The notes below the pieces were generated by a model. That model saw only the letters and a list, made by a program, of their open reading frames with translations. It had not been told where the DNA came from and did no database searches. DNA of 64,000 nt from assembly GCA_903895005.1 (NCBI GenBank), contig CAITSH010000400.1, positions 1 through 64,000 of the forward strand, read 5' to 3'. The position numbers and the translations under genes are program-made. This DNA comes from an uncultured Pseudomonadota bacterium (GTDB taxonomy: Bacteria > Pseudomonadota > Gammaproteobacteria > Burkholderiales > SG8-39). Below, one piece after another: positions 16,786 to 24,772 of the stretch (positions within the stretch are counted from its first letter, which is position 1; each line of letters starts with the position of its first letter).

Positions 16786-18141
16786 ATGGCCACCGGATCC
16801 AAAGCTGAGGCGCTGGGCAAGGCGCTGGAAAAACAGGGCGTCAAGTACCTGCTGCCGACTTACTCGGACATGCACGGACGCTCCAAATCGAAGATGGTGC
16901 CGATCTCGCATTACCACCGCATGATGGGCGGATCGGAGCTGTTCACCGGCGCCGCCGTGGAGGGTGTGCCGCAGGAGGTGAACGACGAGGAGGTCGCCTC
17001 CCACCCGGACCCGGCCTCTTGCACGGTGCTGCCCTGGCGGCCGGACACGGCCTGGTTTGCCAGCGACCTGTGGTCCGGTGGGAAACCTTTTGAAGCCTGC
17101 AGTCGCAACATTCTTGGCCGGGTGCTCAATGATGCCGCCAAGCTGGGTTATGGCGTCAACGTCGGCATCGAGGCGGAGTTCTGCGTGCTACGCGATGCCG
17201 CAGACGGCGGATATGAGCCGCTGAGCTCGCGTCCGAACCTGTCCAAGCCCGCTTACGACGCGTTGCGCCTGCTGGATAACATGGACTGGATGGATGAACT
17301 GGTGTCAGCCATGAATCACCTCGGTTGGGGTGTTTACTCGTTCGACCACGAGGACGCGATAGGCCAGTTTGAGATCGATTTCAATTATTTCGATGCGAAG
17401 ACCATGGCCGACCGCTATGTATTTTTCCGGCTCATGACCGATGAGATCGCGCGCCGTCACGGCGGCTTTGCGAGCTTCATGCCCAAACCCTTCGGCGACC
17501 GCGCGGGCAGCGGCGCGCATTTCAACATGTCGATGTTTTCACTCAAGGACAAAAAAAACCTGTTTGAGGCCGCGAAAGACCCGCGCGGCTGCGGCTTGTC
17601 AAAGCTTGGCTATCACTACATTGCCGGCGTGCTGCGCCACCTGCCGGCCATCTGCGCTGTCGTGGCCCCCACCGTAAATAGCTACAAGCGCCTGATCCCG
17701 CGCGGCAGCCAGGCCGGATTTACCTGGGCGCCGATCTTTGTCTGCTATGGGGGCAACAATCGCACCAACACCCTGCGCATTCCGCTCGGCGGCGGCAGGG
17801 TGGAAATGCGCCTGCCGGATGCATCGTGCAATCCTTATCTGGGCCTGGCGCTGACCATTGCAGCCGGGATGGAGGGGGTTCGCGAGGGGCTGGACCCGGG
17901 CGATCCGCACACCGACAACATGTACCTCAAGAGCCCTGCGCAATTGAAAAAACTCGGGGTGTCCATGTTGCCGCGCACGCTGGGCGAGGCCCTGGATGCG
18001 TTCGAGGCCGACCCGCTCAGCCGCAAGGTGTTTGGCGATGCAATGCACGCCTCATGGCTCGACTACAAGCGCGAAGAGTGGCACCAGTTCTCGGTGCATG
18101 TATCAGCCTGGGAAAAGGATCGCTACCTGAAATTCTTCTGA
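16786..18141 (+). CDS. GlnT-type glutamine synthetase family ligase (possible gamma-glutamylmethylamide synthetase)
   Basis: 451 aa with GAGGAAT before ATG. This is the type III/GlnT branch: GIEAEFCVL holds the metal-binding glutamates, GSGAHFNMSMF the ATP/metal His, and the NRTNTLRIP..GGRVEMRLPDASCNPYL block the glutamate site. GlnT homologues often ligate glutamate to methylamine or other amines rather than to ammonia. Next to an amine-type Rieske oxygenase this suggests capture of an amine released by N-dealkylation or of an amine substrate before oxidation (inference). It begins 70 bp after tetR and precedes a flavodoxin by 28 bp. Confidence 0.88.
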   Translation: MATGSKAEALGKALEKQGVKYLLPTYSDMHGRSKSKMVPISHYHRMMGGSELFTGAAVEGVPQEVNDEEVASHPDPASCTVLPWRPDTAWFASDLWSGGKPFEACSRNILGRVLNDAAKLGYGVNVGIEAEFCVLRDAADGGYEPLSSRPNLSKPAYDALRLLDNMDWMDELVSAMNHLGWGVYSFDHEDAIGQFEIDFNYFDAKTMADRYVFFRLMTDEIARRHGGFASFMPKPFGDRAGSGAHFNMSMFSLKDKKNLFEAAKDPRGCGLSKLGYHYIAGVLRHLPAICAVVAPTVNSYKRLIPRGSQAGFTWAPIFVCYGGNNRTNTLRIPLGGGRVEMRLPDASCNPYLGLALTIAAGMEGVREGLDPGDPHTDNMYLKSPAQLKKLGVSMLPRTLGEALDAFEADPLSRKVFGDAMHASWLDYKREEWHQFSVHVSAWEKDRYLKFF

Positions 18142-18169
18142 TGAAGCGCGTTATTCCGGGAGACCGGCG

Positions 18170-18625
18170 ATGAAGCCGGTGACCATCCTTGTCGGTTCGA
18201 TGACGGGCAACGCGGAATTTGCGGCAGAGGATTTGCAGCATGCCCTGGCTGAAGAGTTCCAATGCGAGGCCGCGATGTTGCTCATGGACGGGCTGTCGGT
18301 TGAGGTCTTCCGGCAGCCGGGCATGTTCATCATTTGTACCTCCACGTACGGCGAGGGGGAGGTGCCCGAAAACGCCCAGGCGCTGTACAAATCGCTTTGC
18401 GAAGCGCGTCCAGATCTGCGGGGGATGCGCTATGCCGTATTCGGGCTTGGCGATGCCAACTACCGTCAGACCTTCAATTTCGGCGGCAAGCGTTTTGACG
18501 AGATTCTGGCGGAATTGGGTGCCGTGCGCGTCGGCGAGCGTGCGCAGCATGACGCGCAATCCGATGTTCCGTCGGGGGAACTGGCGCGCTTCTGGTTGCG
18601 CAGCTGGTATGGCGTCGTGACGTAG
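18170..18625 (+). CDS. Flavodoxin-like (MioC-type) FMN protein
   Basis: 151 aa. The FMN phosphate loop GSMTGNAE begins at residue 9, and the isoalloxazine-contacting loops TSTYGEGEVP and FGLGDANY follow. This is the single flavodoxin domain seen alone in MioC and fused in CysJ. It would shuttle electrons in the cytoplasm. Placed directly behind glnT and in the cluster of a Rieske oxygenase that lacks an adjacent reductase, it is a candidate electron carrier for that oxygenase. Confidence 0.88.
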   Translation: MKPVTILVGSMTGNAEFAAEDLQHALAEEFQCEAAMLLMDGLSVEVFRQPGMFIICTSTYGEGEVPENAQALYKSLCEARPDLRGMRYAVFGLGDANYRQTFNFGGKRFDEILAELGAVRVGERAQHDAQSDVPSGELARFWLRSWYGVVT

Positions 18626-18637
18626 ACACGCAGGTGC

Positions 18638-19207
18638 TTAGCTGAGGGGCGGGTTGTCTGGAGATGGCTCCGATGCGTCGGCGTGTTTCCGACCGCTCAA
18701 CATTGCGGAGACGAGGTTTTCACGGTGCCGCAGGCTTGCGTGAACGATACCACACAGGTGCAGGCAGGCAAGGCCGGCAATCGGCCAGGCGGCACAGGCG
18801 TGCAGCAGGAGAACGTGGTCATCACCCCAGAAGCGTTCGGTCGTGTAGAGCCAGCCGCTCAGGCCGGCAAGCGTACTTGCAGCCAGCAGCGCGACCACCA
18901 TCCAGGCGCCCAGCGGATTGTGGTTCAGGTGCCGCGGCTCGGCACGGGCCAGCACGGCGCGCGCATAGCGAAGCGTCGGCGTCAAGCCGCGGACAAATTC
19001 AGCGAAGCGGGTCGTTGCTGGCCCGAATACGCCCAACGCGATGCGAAAAGAGGCAAAAGCGAGTGCCGCATAGCCCGCATTTTCATGCAATCTGCCGCCT
19101 TGGTATGTGACGAGGGCTGTCACGATCGATGCAGCCAGGCCCCAGTGCGTCGCACGTTGCCACCATGGCCAAACCAGAATCTTGCGATGCGGCGTGTGCG
19201 CTTTCAC
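18638..19207 (-). CDS. Cytochrome b561-family membrane protein
   Basis: 189 aa, four predicted membrane helices (about 20-40, 45-60, 100-120 and 135-165). Histidines in QRATHW near the N-terminus, and in LLLHACAAW and LHLCGIVHA, are positioned as axial ligands for two b hemes, as in the Ni-Fe hydrogenase b-subunit/b561 superfamily. It would pass electrons across the inner membrane, for example between quinone and a periplasmic carrier. It follows the PepSY gene by 34 bp on the same strand. Confidence 0.88.
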   Translation of the reverse strand: MKAHTPHRKILVWPWWQRATHWGLAASIVTALVTYQGGRLHENAGYAALAFASFRIALGVFGPATTRFAEFVRGLTPTLRYARAVLARAEPRHLNHNPLGAWMVVALLAASTLAGLSGWLYTTERFWGDDHVLLLHACAAWPIAGLACLHLCGIVHASLRHRENLVSAMLSGRKHADASEPSPDNPPLS

Positions 19208-19241
19208 AAGCGAATCGCGAACGGTTGGCGTGAAGGGCGGG

Positions 19242-19535
19242 CTAGCGTGGTTTGGTCGGAACCGGGGCCAGCGTCACCGGATGAAAGTAGGCTTCAACGC
19301 GCTCGCCTTTGTCATTGATGGCGTAGACCTCGTAACAGCCGCCGTCTTCCTTGATACGGCGGATCTGCCAGCCTTTTTCCTTGAGCATTTTTTCCAGAGT
19401 TTCCGTCGGTTGCCATCCACTTTTGGGGCCGGAGTCACAAGTCGCAAGCCCGGTCGCAAAGGCGTGCGGGGCGAATGAGACGAAAGTCGCGGCGAACGCT
19501 AGCGTTGCCACCGCCAGAATGAAATTTTTGCTCAT
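19242..19535 (-). CDS. Small exported PepSY-domain protein
   Basis: 97 aa from the ATG at 19535 with AAGGATC upstream. A signal peptide runs to HAFA, then a single PepSY-like unit: LEKMLKEKGWQIRRIKEDGGCYEVYAINDKGERVEAYFHPVTLAPV. Cys32 and Cys67 could form a disulfide in the periplasm. Such proteins commonly accompany cytochrome b561 genes, as here. Function unknown beyond that association. Confidence 0.85.
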   Translation of the reverse strand: MSKNFILAVATLAFAATFVSFAPHAFATGLATCDSGPKSGWQPTETLEKMLKEKGWQIRRIKEDGGCYEVYAINDKGERVEAYFHPVTLAPVPTKPR

Positions 19536-19678
19536 TTTTTTAGATCCTTCGGAATAAAACCGGCGCTGCATGTTTCCCGGTTGGCTGGTGATGGCTTGAT
19601 GTTCGTTCAGGGTGCGTGGAGGTCGGCAATTACGTTTTGCAAGCATACACAAAAGAGCCCAAAAAGACGGCCTTGCTC

Positions 19679-19707
19679 TTGTGGTCGGACACGCGATTCT
19701 GTACATT
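19679..19707 (+). promoter_or_regulatory. Candidate sigma-70 promoter for the first iorAB-sox region
   Basis: TTGTGG (19679-19684), 17-bp spacer, TACATT (19702-19707). The predicted start lies about 105 bases before the 2Fe-2S gene. Moderate match; no other promoter in the 284-bp gap looked better. Confidence 0.4.
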
Positions 19708-19731
19708 GCCCCTTGCGAAAACTTCCTGTGT

Positions 19732-19741
19732 CCCCCCCCCC
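19732..19741 (+). repeat. Poly-C tract of ten in the 5' leader
   Basis: Ten consecutive C residues lie between the candidate promoter and the 2Fe-2S gene start. Homopolymers of this length are prone to slippage, but here a change would alter only leader length. Confidence 0.9.
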
Positions 19742-19819
19742 ACGATGTGTCGGGAGCGGAATCGGCGAGTTTTCCGGATGACCGGCATCGCGCCGCCCCA
19801 CACTCAAGGAGGAACCCTG

Positions 19820-20269
19820 ATGGCACGCCTGAATATCAACGGAAAAAACATAGATGTCGAGGTCGACCCGGCCACGCCGCTGCTCTGGACGCTGCGCGAA
19901 CAGGTCGGACTGACCGGCACCAAGTATGGTTGCGGGGTTGCCCAATGCGGTGCCTGCACCGTGCATATCGATGGCGCCGCGGTGCGATCCTGCGTGGTTC
20001 CCGTGGGCAGCGTTGCCGGCAAGAAAATCACCACCATCGAAGGTCTCGCGGTCAACGGCAAACTGACCAAGGTGCAGCAGGCCTGGCTCGCCAATGAAGT
20101 GCCGCAATGCGGCTATTGCCAGTCTGGCATGATCATGGCCGTATCGGCGCTGCTCAAGAAGAACCCGAAGCCCACCGATGCGCAAATCGACGATGCGATC
20201 ACCAACATTTGCCGCTGCGGAACGTTTCAGAACGTGCGCGCAGCCATCCACGATGCCGCCAAGGCCTGA
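19820..20269 (+). CDS. 2Fe-2S subunit of IorAB-type molybdenum hydroxylase
   Basis: 149 aa with a perfect AAGGAGG before ATG 19820. The plant-type ferredoxin cluster motif ([10 protein letters not shown]) and the C-terminal helical-domain cluster (CGYCQ..CRCG) are both complete. It transfers electrons from the molybdenum site of the next gene's product. There is no signal peptide, so export must occur by hitch-hiking with the Tat-carrying large subunit. The paralogue at 32953-33444 shares the same start MA(R/K)LNINGK. Confidence 0.95.
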   Translation: MARLNINGKNIDVEVDPATPLLWTLREQVGLTGTKYGCGVAQCGACTVHIDGAAVRSCVVPVGSVAGKKITTIEGLAVNGKLTKVQQAWLANEVPQCGYCQSGMIMAVSALLKKNPKPTDAQIDDAITNICRCGTFQNVRAAIHDAAKA

Positions 20270-20279
20270 GGAGACGACC

Positions 20280-22472
20280 ATGACCGACACTCTCAAAATG
20301 ACCGGCCCCAAGATTTCCCGCCGCGCCTTTATCGTGACCAGCGCCGCGGTGGGTGGCGGCCTGATGCTCGGCCTTAACGTACCGTTCGGCCCGGGCGTGG
20401 TTCGCGCCGCTGACGGCTCCCCCGAAGTGAATGCCTGGGTAGTCATCCGCCCGGACGACACCGTTGTGGTCCGTATCGCCCGTTCCGAAATGGGACAGGG
20501 CACGCTGACCGGGCTGGCCCAAATGGTCGCCGAAGAGCTCGAGTGCGACTGGAGCAAAGTGGTCACCGAGTACCCGACGCCGGGTACCAACGTGGCGCGC
20601 AAACGCGTCTGGGGCGATTTTGGAACCGGCGGCAGCCGTGGTATCCGCACTTCGCACGATTACGTCCGCAAGGGCGGCGCGGCGGCGCGCATTATGCTGG
20701 TGCAGGCGGCAGCCAATGAATGGAAAGTCCCGGTCACTGAGTGCACAGCCGCCAACAGCATCATCACGCACACGCCATCGGGCCGAAAAGTCACCTACGG
20801 CAAGGTCGCAGAGGCGGCCGCCAAGCTCGAGGCGCCGAAGGATGTGCCGCTGAAGGACCCCAAGGACTGGAAAATCATCGGCAAGGGCGTCAAGCGCCTG
20901 GATACGTTGGACAAGCTCACCGGCAAGCAGATCTATGGCGCCGACCTCAAGCTGCCCGGCATGCTCAACGCGGCGATCAAGGATTGCCCGATTTTTGGCG
21001 GCAAGCTGAAGAGCTATGACGCGAGCAAGGCGGAAAAGATGCCTGGCGTGAAAAAAATCGTCCGCGTGCGCGACAGTGCGGTTGCTGTTGTCGCCGATAC
21101 CTGGTGGCACGCCAAGACTGCGCTCGATACCATCACGGTCGAGTGGGACGGCGGTGAAAACGCCAAGGTGTCCAGCGCGACGATTGCTGCGACGCTGAAG
21201 GAGGGCCTGACTGCAGACAAGACCTTCGTAAGCAACCAAAAAGGCGATGCCCTGGCGGCTATTGCAGGATCGGCGAAAAAACTAGAGGCCACCTTCGCCT
21301 ATCCTTACCAGAATCATGCGCCCATGGAGCCCAACAACGCCACCGCCTTGTACACGGCGGACCGTTGCGAAGTGTGGTGCCCGACTCAAAACGGCGAGGC
21401 CGCCTTGGCCGCAGCCGCCGAGGCTTCGGGCCTGCCGGTATCCAAATGCGACGTCACCAAACTGCATCTTGGCGGAGGTTTCGGCCGGCGCGGCATGACC
21501 GACTATGTCAGCCAGGCGGTGTTGATCGCCAAGGAAATGCCGGGCACGCCCGTCAAGTTGCTGTGGTCGCGCGAGGAGGACATGCTGCACGGCAGGTACC
21601 ACCCCATCATGCAGGCCAAGCTGACCGGCGGCCTTGATGCCAGCGGCAACCTGACGGGATTGCATGTACGCCTGTCCGGGCAATCCATTCTTAATGCGGT
21701 CCGCCCCGAGGCGCTGGGGAAGGACGGCAGCGACCCGGCGGTGTTCCAGGGTTTCCATACCAGCGGCGAGCACTCGTTTGAATACACCATGCCCAACCTG
21801 CTGGTCGATCATGCGATGCGCAACCCGCATGTGCCGCCTGGCTTCTGGCGCGGGGTCAACATCAACCAGAACGCCATTTTCCTGGAAACCTTCATGGATG
21901 AACTGGCGGAGGCTGCGGGTCAGGATGCGCTCGAGTTCCGCCGGAAGCTGATGTCCAACAACCCCAAGTCGCTGGCGGTGCTCAATGCCGTCGCGGAAAA
22001 GGGCGGCTGGGGCAAAAAGGCGCCCAAGGGCGTGTACCGCGGACTTGCGCACTTCAGGGGGTATGGCAGTTATGTGGCGGCCATGGCCGAGGTGTCGGTG
22101 ACCGGTGGCAACAAGGTCAAGGTGCGGCGTATCGTTGCCGCTACTGACTGTGGTTATGCCGTCAACCCGGCGCAAATTGAACGGCAGATCGCCGGCTCGT
22201 TCGTGTACGGCCTGTCTGCGCTGTTCATGGAGGAGTGCACGGTCAAGGACGGCCGCATGGAGCAGGAGAACTTCCACAGCTACGATTCCATGCGCATCAA
22301 GCAGATGCCCAAGGTCGAATCCATTGTCATGCCTTCGGGCGGGTTCTGGGGCGGCGTTGGCGAGCCGACGATTTGCGTTGCGGCACCGGCGGTGCTTAAC
22401 GCGATCGCAGCGGCAACCGGCAAGCGTTACCGCACGTTCCCGCTCAAGAACCACGGTTTGACCATGGTCTGA
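20280..22472 (+). CDS. Tat-exported molybdopterin subunit (IorB/isoquinoline 1-oxidoreductase beta-like)
   Basis: 730 aa. ATG 20280 follows TGAGGAG eight bases after the 2Fe-2S gene. The N-terminus carries a twin-arginine signal SRRAFIV (residues 13-19). Moco-binding loops include LGGGFGRRG, and the C-terminal GGVGEPTI holds the catalytic glutamate. In IorAB-type enzymes no FAD subunit is used, and electrons leave through a c-type cytochrome in the periplasm. Here the next genes encode SoxX and SoxA cytochromes, an uncommon arrangement. The substrate is unknown: N-heterocycle, aldehyde or a related compound. Confidence 0.93.
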   Translation: MTDTLKMTGPKISRRAFIVTSAAVGGGLMLGLNVPFGPGVVRAADGSPEVNAWVVIRPDDTVVVRIARSEMGQGTLTGLAQMVAEELECDWSKVVTEYPTPGTNVARKRVWGDFGTGGSRGIRTSHDYVRKGGAAARIMLVQAAANEWKVPVTECTAANSIITHTPSGRKVTYGKVAEAAAKLEAPKDVPLKDPKDWKIIGKGVKRLDTLDKLTGKQIYGADLKLPGMLNAAIKDCPIFGGKLKSYDASKAEKMPGVKKIVRVRDSAVAVVADTWWHAKTALDTITVEWDGGENAKVSSATIAATLKEGLTADKTFVSNQKGDALAAIAGSAKKLEATFAYPYQNHAPMEPNNATALYTADRCEVWCPTQNGEAALAAAAEASGLPVSKCDVTKLHLGGGFGRRGMTDYVSQAVLIAKEMPGTPVKLLWSREEDMLHGRYHPIMQAKLTGGLDASGNLTGLHVRLSGQSILNAVRPEALGKDGSDPAVFQGFHTSGEHSFEYTMPNLLVDHAMRNPHVPPGFWRGVNINQNAIFLETFMDELAEAAGQDALEFRRKLMSNNPKSLAVLNAVAEKGGWGKKAPKGVYRGLAHFRGYGSYVAAMAEVSVTGGNKVKVRRIVAATDCGYAVNPAQIERQIAGSFVYGLSALFMEECTVKDGRMEQENFHSYDSMRIKQMPKVESIVMPSGGFWGGVGEPTICVAAPAVLNAIAAATGKRYRTFPLKNHGLTMV

Positions 22473-22500
22473 GTGCTGAGTGGTGCGGGGTTCAGTCCTG

Positions 22501-22532
22501 ACGCCCCCTCCCCGTTGCAGGGGAGGGGGCGT
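22501..22532 (+). terminator. GC-rich hairpin between the molybdenum hydroxylase and soxX
   Basis: Perfect 13-bp stem (22501-22513 with 22520-22532), six-base loop, followed by TGTTCTTGG. The weak U-run makes it a partial terminator or attenuator at best; it separates the iorAB pair from soxXYZA. Confidence 0.5.
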
Positions 22533-22562
22533 TGTTCTTGGTGGGAGCGGTATTTGAAGCGG

Positions 22563-22988
22563 ATGCGCGTATTGCTCACAGCTTCTCTGCTCGCTTTGGG
22601 GCAGGGTGTGGCTGGTGCACAGGTGTTGGTGGGCGATGCGATTCCTGCGTCGTTGACCGGTGTGCCCGGTGATGCGACGCGCGGGCGGGCCATCGTCGGC
22701 AATCGTCAGGTCGGCCTGTGCCTTTTGTGCCACAGCGGGCCGTTTCCCGAGGAGCGTTTTCAGGGCGATCTCGCGCCACCACTGAACGGGGCGGGTGGAA
22801 GGTTGTCTGAAGGTCAGTTGCGCCTGCGCGTGGTTGATTCGGGGAGGGTGAATCCGTCGAGCATCATGCCGGCGTATTTCAAGACCGAAGGACTGACGCG
22901 TGTGGCGCCTGCTTTTGCCGGGAAGCCCGTGCTGAATGCCGAGCAGGTGGAGGATGTCGTGGCATTTTTGAAAACCTTGCGTAACTAG
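22563..22988 (+). CDS. soxX: SoxX-like monoheme cytochrome c
   Basis: 141 aa from ATG 22563. Signal peptide to GVAGAQ. Heme-binding CLLCH at 53-57 and distal Met ligand in SSIMPAYF (Met102). The RLSEGQLRLRVVDSGRVNP and TRVAPAFAGKPVLNAEQVEDVVAFL stretches are hallmarks of SoxX. SoxX pairs with SoxA to attach thiosulfate sulfur oxidatively to SoxY in the periplasm. It is followed without a gap by soxY. The hairpin upstream suggests partly independent expression from the molybdenum hydroxylase. Confidence 0.9.
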   Translation: MRVLLTASLLALGQGVAGAQVLVGDAIPASLTGVPGDATRGRAIVGNRQVGLCLLCHSGPFPEERFQGDLAPPLNGAGGRLSEGQLRLRVVDSGRVNPSSIMPAYFKTEGLTRVAPAFAGKPVLNAEQVEDVVAFLKTLRN

Positions 22989-23531
22989 ATGAGGCAGACC
23001 AAATTGAATCGCGGAAAAGACACATCGATTTCCGGAAAACGGCGTGGGTTTCTCGCCGCAGCAGGCGGAGCTGCCGCCGGTGTCGCACTCGAATCGGCGG
23101 GCCTTTCAGTTGCGGTAGCCCAGACCTCTCCGGGGCGTTCTGCCTCGGCACCGCAGTCTTTGGTCGCCGCACGGCTCGAGGCTATCCGTCGTGTGACGCG
23201 CGGGGCCCCGGTCAACAAGGGGCGAGTAAAGCTGGAAATTCCCGAGCTCGTCGACAACGGCAACTCGGTTTCCCTGTCGGTGAAAGTGGACAGCCCGATG
23301 AGCGCCAACGATTACGTCAGGGCCATTCATGTCATCACCGAAAAAAATCCGCAGCCTGACGTGGTGAGCTTTCGGTTCACACCGCGCAGCGGACGTGCCA
23401 CGGCCTCGACGCGGGTGCGACTCGCCGACACACAGACTGTCCTGGCTATTTGCGAAATGTCGGACGGCAGCTTCTGGTCGGGAACAGCCGACACGGTCGT
23501 GACGCTCGCCGCCTGCCTGGAGGAAATCTGA
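22989..23531 (+). CDS. soxY: SoxY-like sulfur carrier with non-canonical C-terminus
   Basis: 180 aa, ATG immediately after the soxX stop. A Tat-type signal KRRGFLAAAGGAAAG is present, as for SoxY. The beta-sandwich stretches AIHVITEKNPQPDVVSF and TRVRLADTQTVLAICEMSDG fit SoxY. The functional end of known SoxY proteins is GGCGG, a flexible arm whose Cys carries the sulfur intermediate. Here the protein ends TLAACLEEI: Cys176 is kept, but all flanking glycines are replaced and four residues follow. Either the arm is re-engineered for another partner or substrate, or activity is lost. Confidence 0.88.
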   Translation: MRQTKLNRGKDTSISGKRRGFLAAAGGAAAGVALESAGLSVAVAQTSPGRSASAPQSLVAARLEAIRRVTRGAPVNKGRVKLEIPELVDNGNSVSLSVKVDSPMSANDYVRAIHVITEKNPQPDVVSFRFTPRSGRATASTRVRLADTQTVLAICEMSDGSFWSGTADTVVTLAACLEEI

Positions 23532-23851
23532 TGGCGCGCGCAATCATCACCCTGTCGCCTAATCCGCGTCGCGGGGAAATCATCGAGATCAAGGCCATCA
23601 CGGCCCACAACATGGAAACCGGATTTCGCCGTACGCAACTGGGCGAGCTGATCCCACGCGACATCGTCACCCACTTCGTTTGCATATACAACGGCGCCGA
23701 GGTGTTTTCTGCGGAATTGCATCCGGCAATCGCCGCCAATCCGTTTATCGCTTTTTCGCTGCTGGTCGCCGAAAGCGGCAGCGTCACCTGCAGATGGACC
23801 GGTGACAACGGTTTCTCGGTCACAGAGTCTGTTGCCATCAACGTCGCGTGA
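23531..23851 (+). CDS. soxZ: SoxZ-like carrier partner
   Basis: 106 aa. Its ATG overlaps the soxY TGA by one base, so translation is coupled. ELIPRDIVTHFVCIYNGAEVF and SGSVTCRWTGDNG are typical of SoxZ, which forms a heterodimer with SoxY and has no signal peptide, being exported with Tat-carried SoxY. Confidence 0.92.
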   Translation: MARAIITLSPNPRRGEIIEIKAITAHNMETGFRRTQLGELIPRDIVTHFVCIYNGAEVFSAELHPAIAANPFIAFSLLVAESGSVTCRWTGDNGFSVTESVAINVA

Positions 23852-23867
23852 TTTCAAACCGGTGTTG

Positions 23868-24665
23868 ATGCGCAGCCTCCTGCGGTTGCCCCGAGATTTT
23901 GCCGCCTCGCTGCTGTCATTGCTCCTGGCGCTGGCCGCGGGGGCAAACGCGGCGGACACGCCGCCGCCGGGCCGGCGCTCCGGCTACGAATTCATGAGCC
24001 GGGAGACACGCGTCATGCAGGACGATGACGCAGCCAACCCGGCGATGCTTTGGGTCCTCGACGGGGAGGCGCTGTGGCGCCGTAAAGCGGGCGCGGCGGC
24101 CAAATCCTGTGCCGATTGCCATGGCGATGCGGGCGTGAGCATGAAGGGAGTGGCGGCGCGGCATCCGGCCGTCGACGCTGCGGGCCGCTTGCGTAATCTG
24201 GAGCAAAGTATCAACGTCTGCCGAATCGATCGGCAACAGGCGCCGGCGTTTTCGTATGAAAGCCGCGATATGCTTGCCTTGGGTTCGTTCATTGGCCGGC
24301 AGTCGCGCGGCATGCCCGTCACCGTTGCCGGTGATGCGCGCACGCAGGAGTTTGTCAACGCAGGGCGCCTCGGCTATGAGCGTCGCCAGGGGCAACTCAA
24401 CCTGTCCTGCGCCCAATGCCACGATGACAACGCAGGACGACTACTTGCAGGGACGCCGATACCGCAGGCGCATCCGACCGCCTATCCGCTGTATCGTCTG
24501 GAGTGGCAGGGGGTGGGGTCGCTGCAGCGTCGCTTGCGCAATTGCCTCGCCGGTACGCGCTCTGCAAACCTGCCCTTCGGTTCATCCGAATTGGTGGAGC
24601 TGGAATTGTTTTTGATGTGGCGCGCGCGCGGCATGCCTGTGGAAATACCGGGCGTTAGACCCTGA
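23868..24665 (+). CDS. soxA: SoxA-like diheme cytochrome c
   Basis: 265 aa from ATG 23868. Signal peptide to ANAAD. Two heme motifs: CADCH (81-85) and CAQCH (181-185). The catalytic heme-ligand cysteine of SoxA is present as Cys226 in RRLRNCLAG, and the ending LELFLMWRARGMPVEIPGVRP is diagnostic. With SoxX it would oxidatively couple a sulfur compound to the SoxY cysteine. No soxB, which normally releases sulfate from SoxY, and no soxCD follow; a GST gene comes next. Confidence 0.92.
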   Translation: MRSLLRLPRDFAASLLSLLLALAAGANAADTPPPGRRSGYEFMSRETRVMQDDDAANPAMLWVLDGEALWRRKAGAAAKSCADCHGDAGVSMKGVAARHPAVDAAGRLRNLEQSINVCRIDRQQAPAFSYESRDMLALGSFIGRQSRGMPVTVAGDARTQEFVNAGRLGYERRQGQLNLSCAQCHDDNAGRLLAGTPIPQAHPTAYPLYRLEWQGVGSLQRRLRNCLAGTRSANLPFGSSELVELELFLMWRARGMPVEIPGVRP

Positions 24666-24772
24666 GCTGCGCGGCCCTTGCGGCCGTCCGGGAACGCGGC
24701 AGCATCGGCGCTTGCCCGCGCAGCGCATGGCGGTTAATCTGAACGACCAATCTAAACAAAGGGCTTTCTGCT

